From NCBI GenBank assembly GCA_013695975.1, contig JACCZL010000456.1, positions 1-7,179 of the forward strand: 7,179 bases of DNA, read 5' to 3'. Of this stretch, positions 6,589-7,179 are shown one piece after another; within the stretch, counting starts at the first letter, position 1, and every line of letters starts with the position of its first letter. The DNA is from Chloroflexota bacterium. Lineage in GTDB: Bacteria; Chloroflexota; UBA6077; JACCZL01. The notes below the pieces were generated by a model. The model was not told the DNA's origin. It was given only the letters and a program-made list of their open reading frames with translations, and did not search any database. The position numbers and the translations under genes are program-made.

Positions 6589-6598
6589 ATGGTACCAT
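6589..6598. promoter_or_regulatory. Palindromic extended -10 element, candidate bidirectional promoter
   Basis: ATGGTACCAT is a perfect 10-bp palindrome, so TGGTACCAT (extended -10, TGnTAnnnT) is read on both strands. On the minus strand the hexamer ends 8 nt before the hydrolase ATG at 6580, as expected for a leaderless message. On the plus strand it ends 11 nt before the DUF2877 ATG at 6610, allowing a leader of only a few bases. Neither gene has a convincing Shine-Dalgarno at these starts. The site also contains the alternative ATG of each gene (6598 minus, 6589 plus), so the promoter reading depends on the inner starts being real. Confidence 0.4.
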
Positions 6599-6609
6599 GC
6601 GCCGACTCG

Positions 6610-7179
6610 ATGCTTCGCGCTGAATCGTGGGACCAGGTCGCCGAATCGCTCGTCGCCGAGGCGAGCGGATTACGGGTTCACAGCCTGTTCGAGCGGGCGC
6701 TGAACCTGGTCAGCGACAGGGGCGAGCTGCTGGGTCTGGTCGGCCCGAGCGCGGGCAACGGGCCCGCGACGATGGTGCTCGCCGCCCTACCCGCCGGGGG
6801 CCTGAACCGGATTGGTTTGGCGATTGGCATGCCGGCCCGCGCGACGTCCCGGTGGCTCGACATCGGCGGCGGGCCGCGGATCGACCTGTCGGGCATCCGC
6901 CAGTGGGTTCCCGCTCGAACCTGCCTGACCGTCGAGCGGGAGGAACTGGAGCGTCGGCTCGCACGGGCCGAGGAGCTTGCCTGCCAGGTTGCCCCGAGCG
7001 GTGGGCTCGCGCCGCTGCTCCGGCACGTCCACGCGCTGGCCGGGCCCGGCGAAGTCCCGCCGGCGCCCAGCGAGCTGAACACGCTGAATCATACCGCCTG
7101 GACCGCCCTCCGGGCGCTGCTCCCGCCCTGGCGGGCCCGCGACGCCGGGGCCGTCCAGCGCGCCGCGACGGGCTTAGTC
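6610..7179 (+). CDS. DUF2877-family protein (YlbF/AllH-like), N-terminal part (cut by the right edge)
   Basis: The frame is open from the ATG at 6610 to the window edge, giving 190 residues. Residues 22-61, with VHSLFERALNLVSDRGELLGLVG and then GPATMVLAALP, match the N-terminal pattern of DUF2877 proteins. From memory it parallels E. coli YlbF (WRRAINLMTESGELLTLH). A Trp-Pro segment (RQWVPAR, 97-103) follows, then a charged helix at 107-125. The conserved GLGPGLTP-type motif of the family would come directly after the last visible residues, GLV, so the window cuts the gene just before it. E. coli YlbF (AllH) works with FdrA and YlbE in the oxamate carbamoyltransferase step of allantoin use, but those partners are not visible here. 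An in-frame ATG at 6589 would add seven residues; neither start has a good Shine-Dalgarno. The family call is fairly sure, the function is not. Confidence 0.8.
   Translation, partial: MLRAESWDQVAESLVAEASGLRVHSLFERALNLVSDRGELLGLVGPSAGNGPATMVLAALPAGGLNRIGLAIGMPARATSRWLDIGGGPRIDLSGIRQWVPARTCLTVEREELERRLARAEELACQVAPSGGLAPLLRHVHALAGPGEVPPAPSELNTLNHTAWTALRALLPPWRARDAGAVQRAATGLV

Noticed and set aside
6608..6620. ATGCTTCGC at the DUF2877 start, matching part of the REP arm
   Set aside because: Only nine bases are shared, the GTAG end and paired arm are missing, and the bases encode the first codons of the gene.
5603..6703. Long plus-strand open frame antisense to the secreted hydrolase
   Set aside because: It is a shadow frame: no motifs, low complexity, and it overlaps both the hydrolase and the start of the DUF2877 gene.

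Overview
The window is a GC-rich bacterial chromosome segment, roughly two thirds G+C by eye. It carries seven protein-coding genes packed tightly on both strands, with two of them cut by the window edges. The GC content, GTG starts and gene repertoire suggest a Chloroflexota-like or other GC-rich soil or thermal bacterium. That repertoire is a membrane GT-C glycosyltransferase, a YbdK-type ligase, a COG4188-like secreted hydrolase, a DUF2877 protein and a class III cyclase with an extracytoplasmic sensor. The lineage is inference only; no marker gene such as rRNA is present.

Layout. Positions 1-2090 (minus strand) hold a three-gene operon read right to left: a crotonase-family protein, a Nudix hydrolase whose ATG overlaps the crotonase stop codon by 4 nt, and the N-terminal 274 residues of a polytopic glycosyltransferase that runs off the left edge. 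Its start is set by a strong Shine-Dalgarno, and an extended -10 promoter lies just upstream. Positions 2091-2307 form the only sizeable intergenic stretch (217 bp). It carries a REPIN-like pair of inverted 21-bp repeats bounded by GTAG/CTAC, placed between the divergent crotonase operon and the cyclase gene. Positions 2308-4371 (plus) encode a membrane adenylate cyclase: TM, extracytoplasmic dCache-like sensor, TM, HAMP-like linker, class IIIb catalytic domain and a short C-terminal tail. This gene converges, with a 22-bp gap, on a minus-strand pair (4394-6580): a secreted alpha/beta hydrolase followed 3 nt later by a YbdK-like carboxylate-amine ligase. At 6589-6598 a perfect palindrome carries an extended -10 element on both strands, between the hydrolase and a divergent DUF2877 gene that runs off the right edge.

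How the genes relate. The two minus-strand groups look co-transcribed, but their products do not form one obvious pathway. The crotonase lacks both glutamates of a canonical enoyl-CoA hydratase, so its reaction is open. The cyclase couples an outside signal to cAMP production. I see no defence system, mobile-element gene, CRISPR array or RNA gene. The most interesting non-coding signals are the REPIN-like element and the symmetric extended -10 palindrome.
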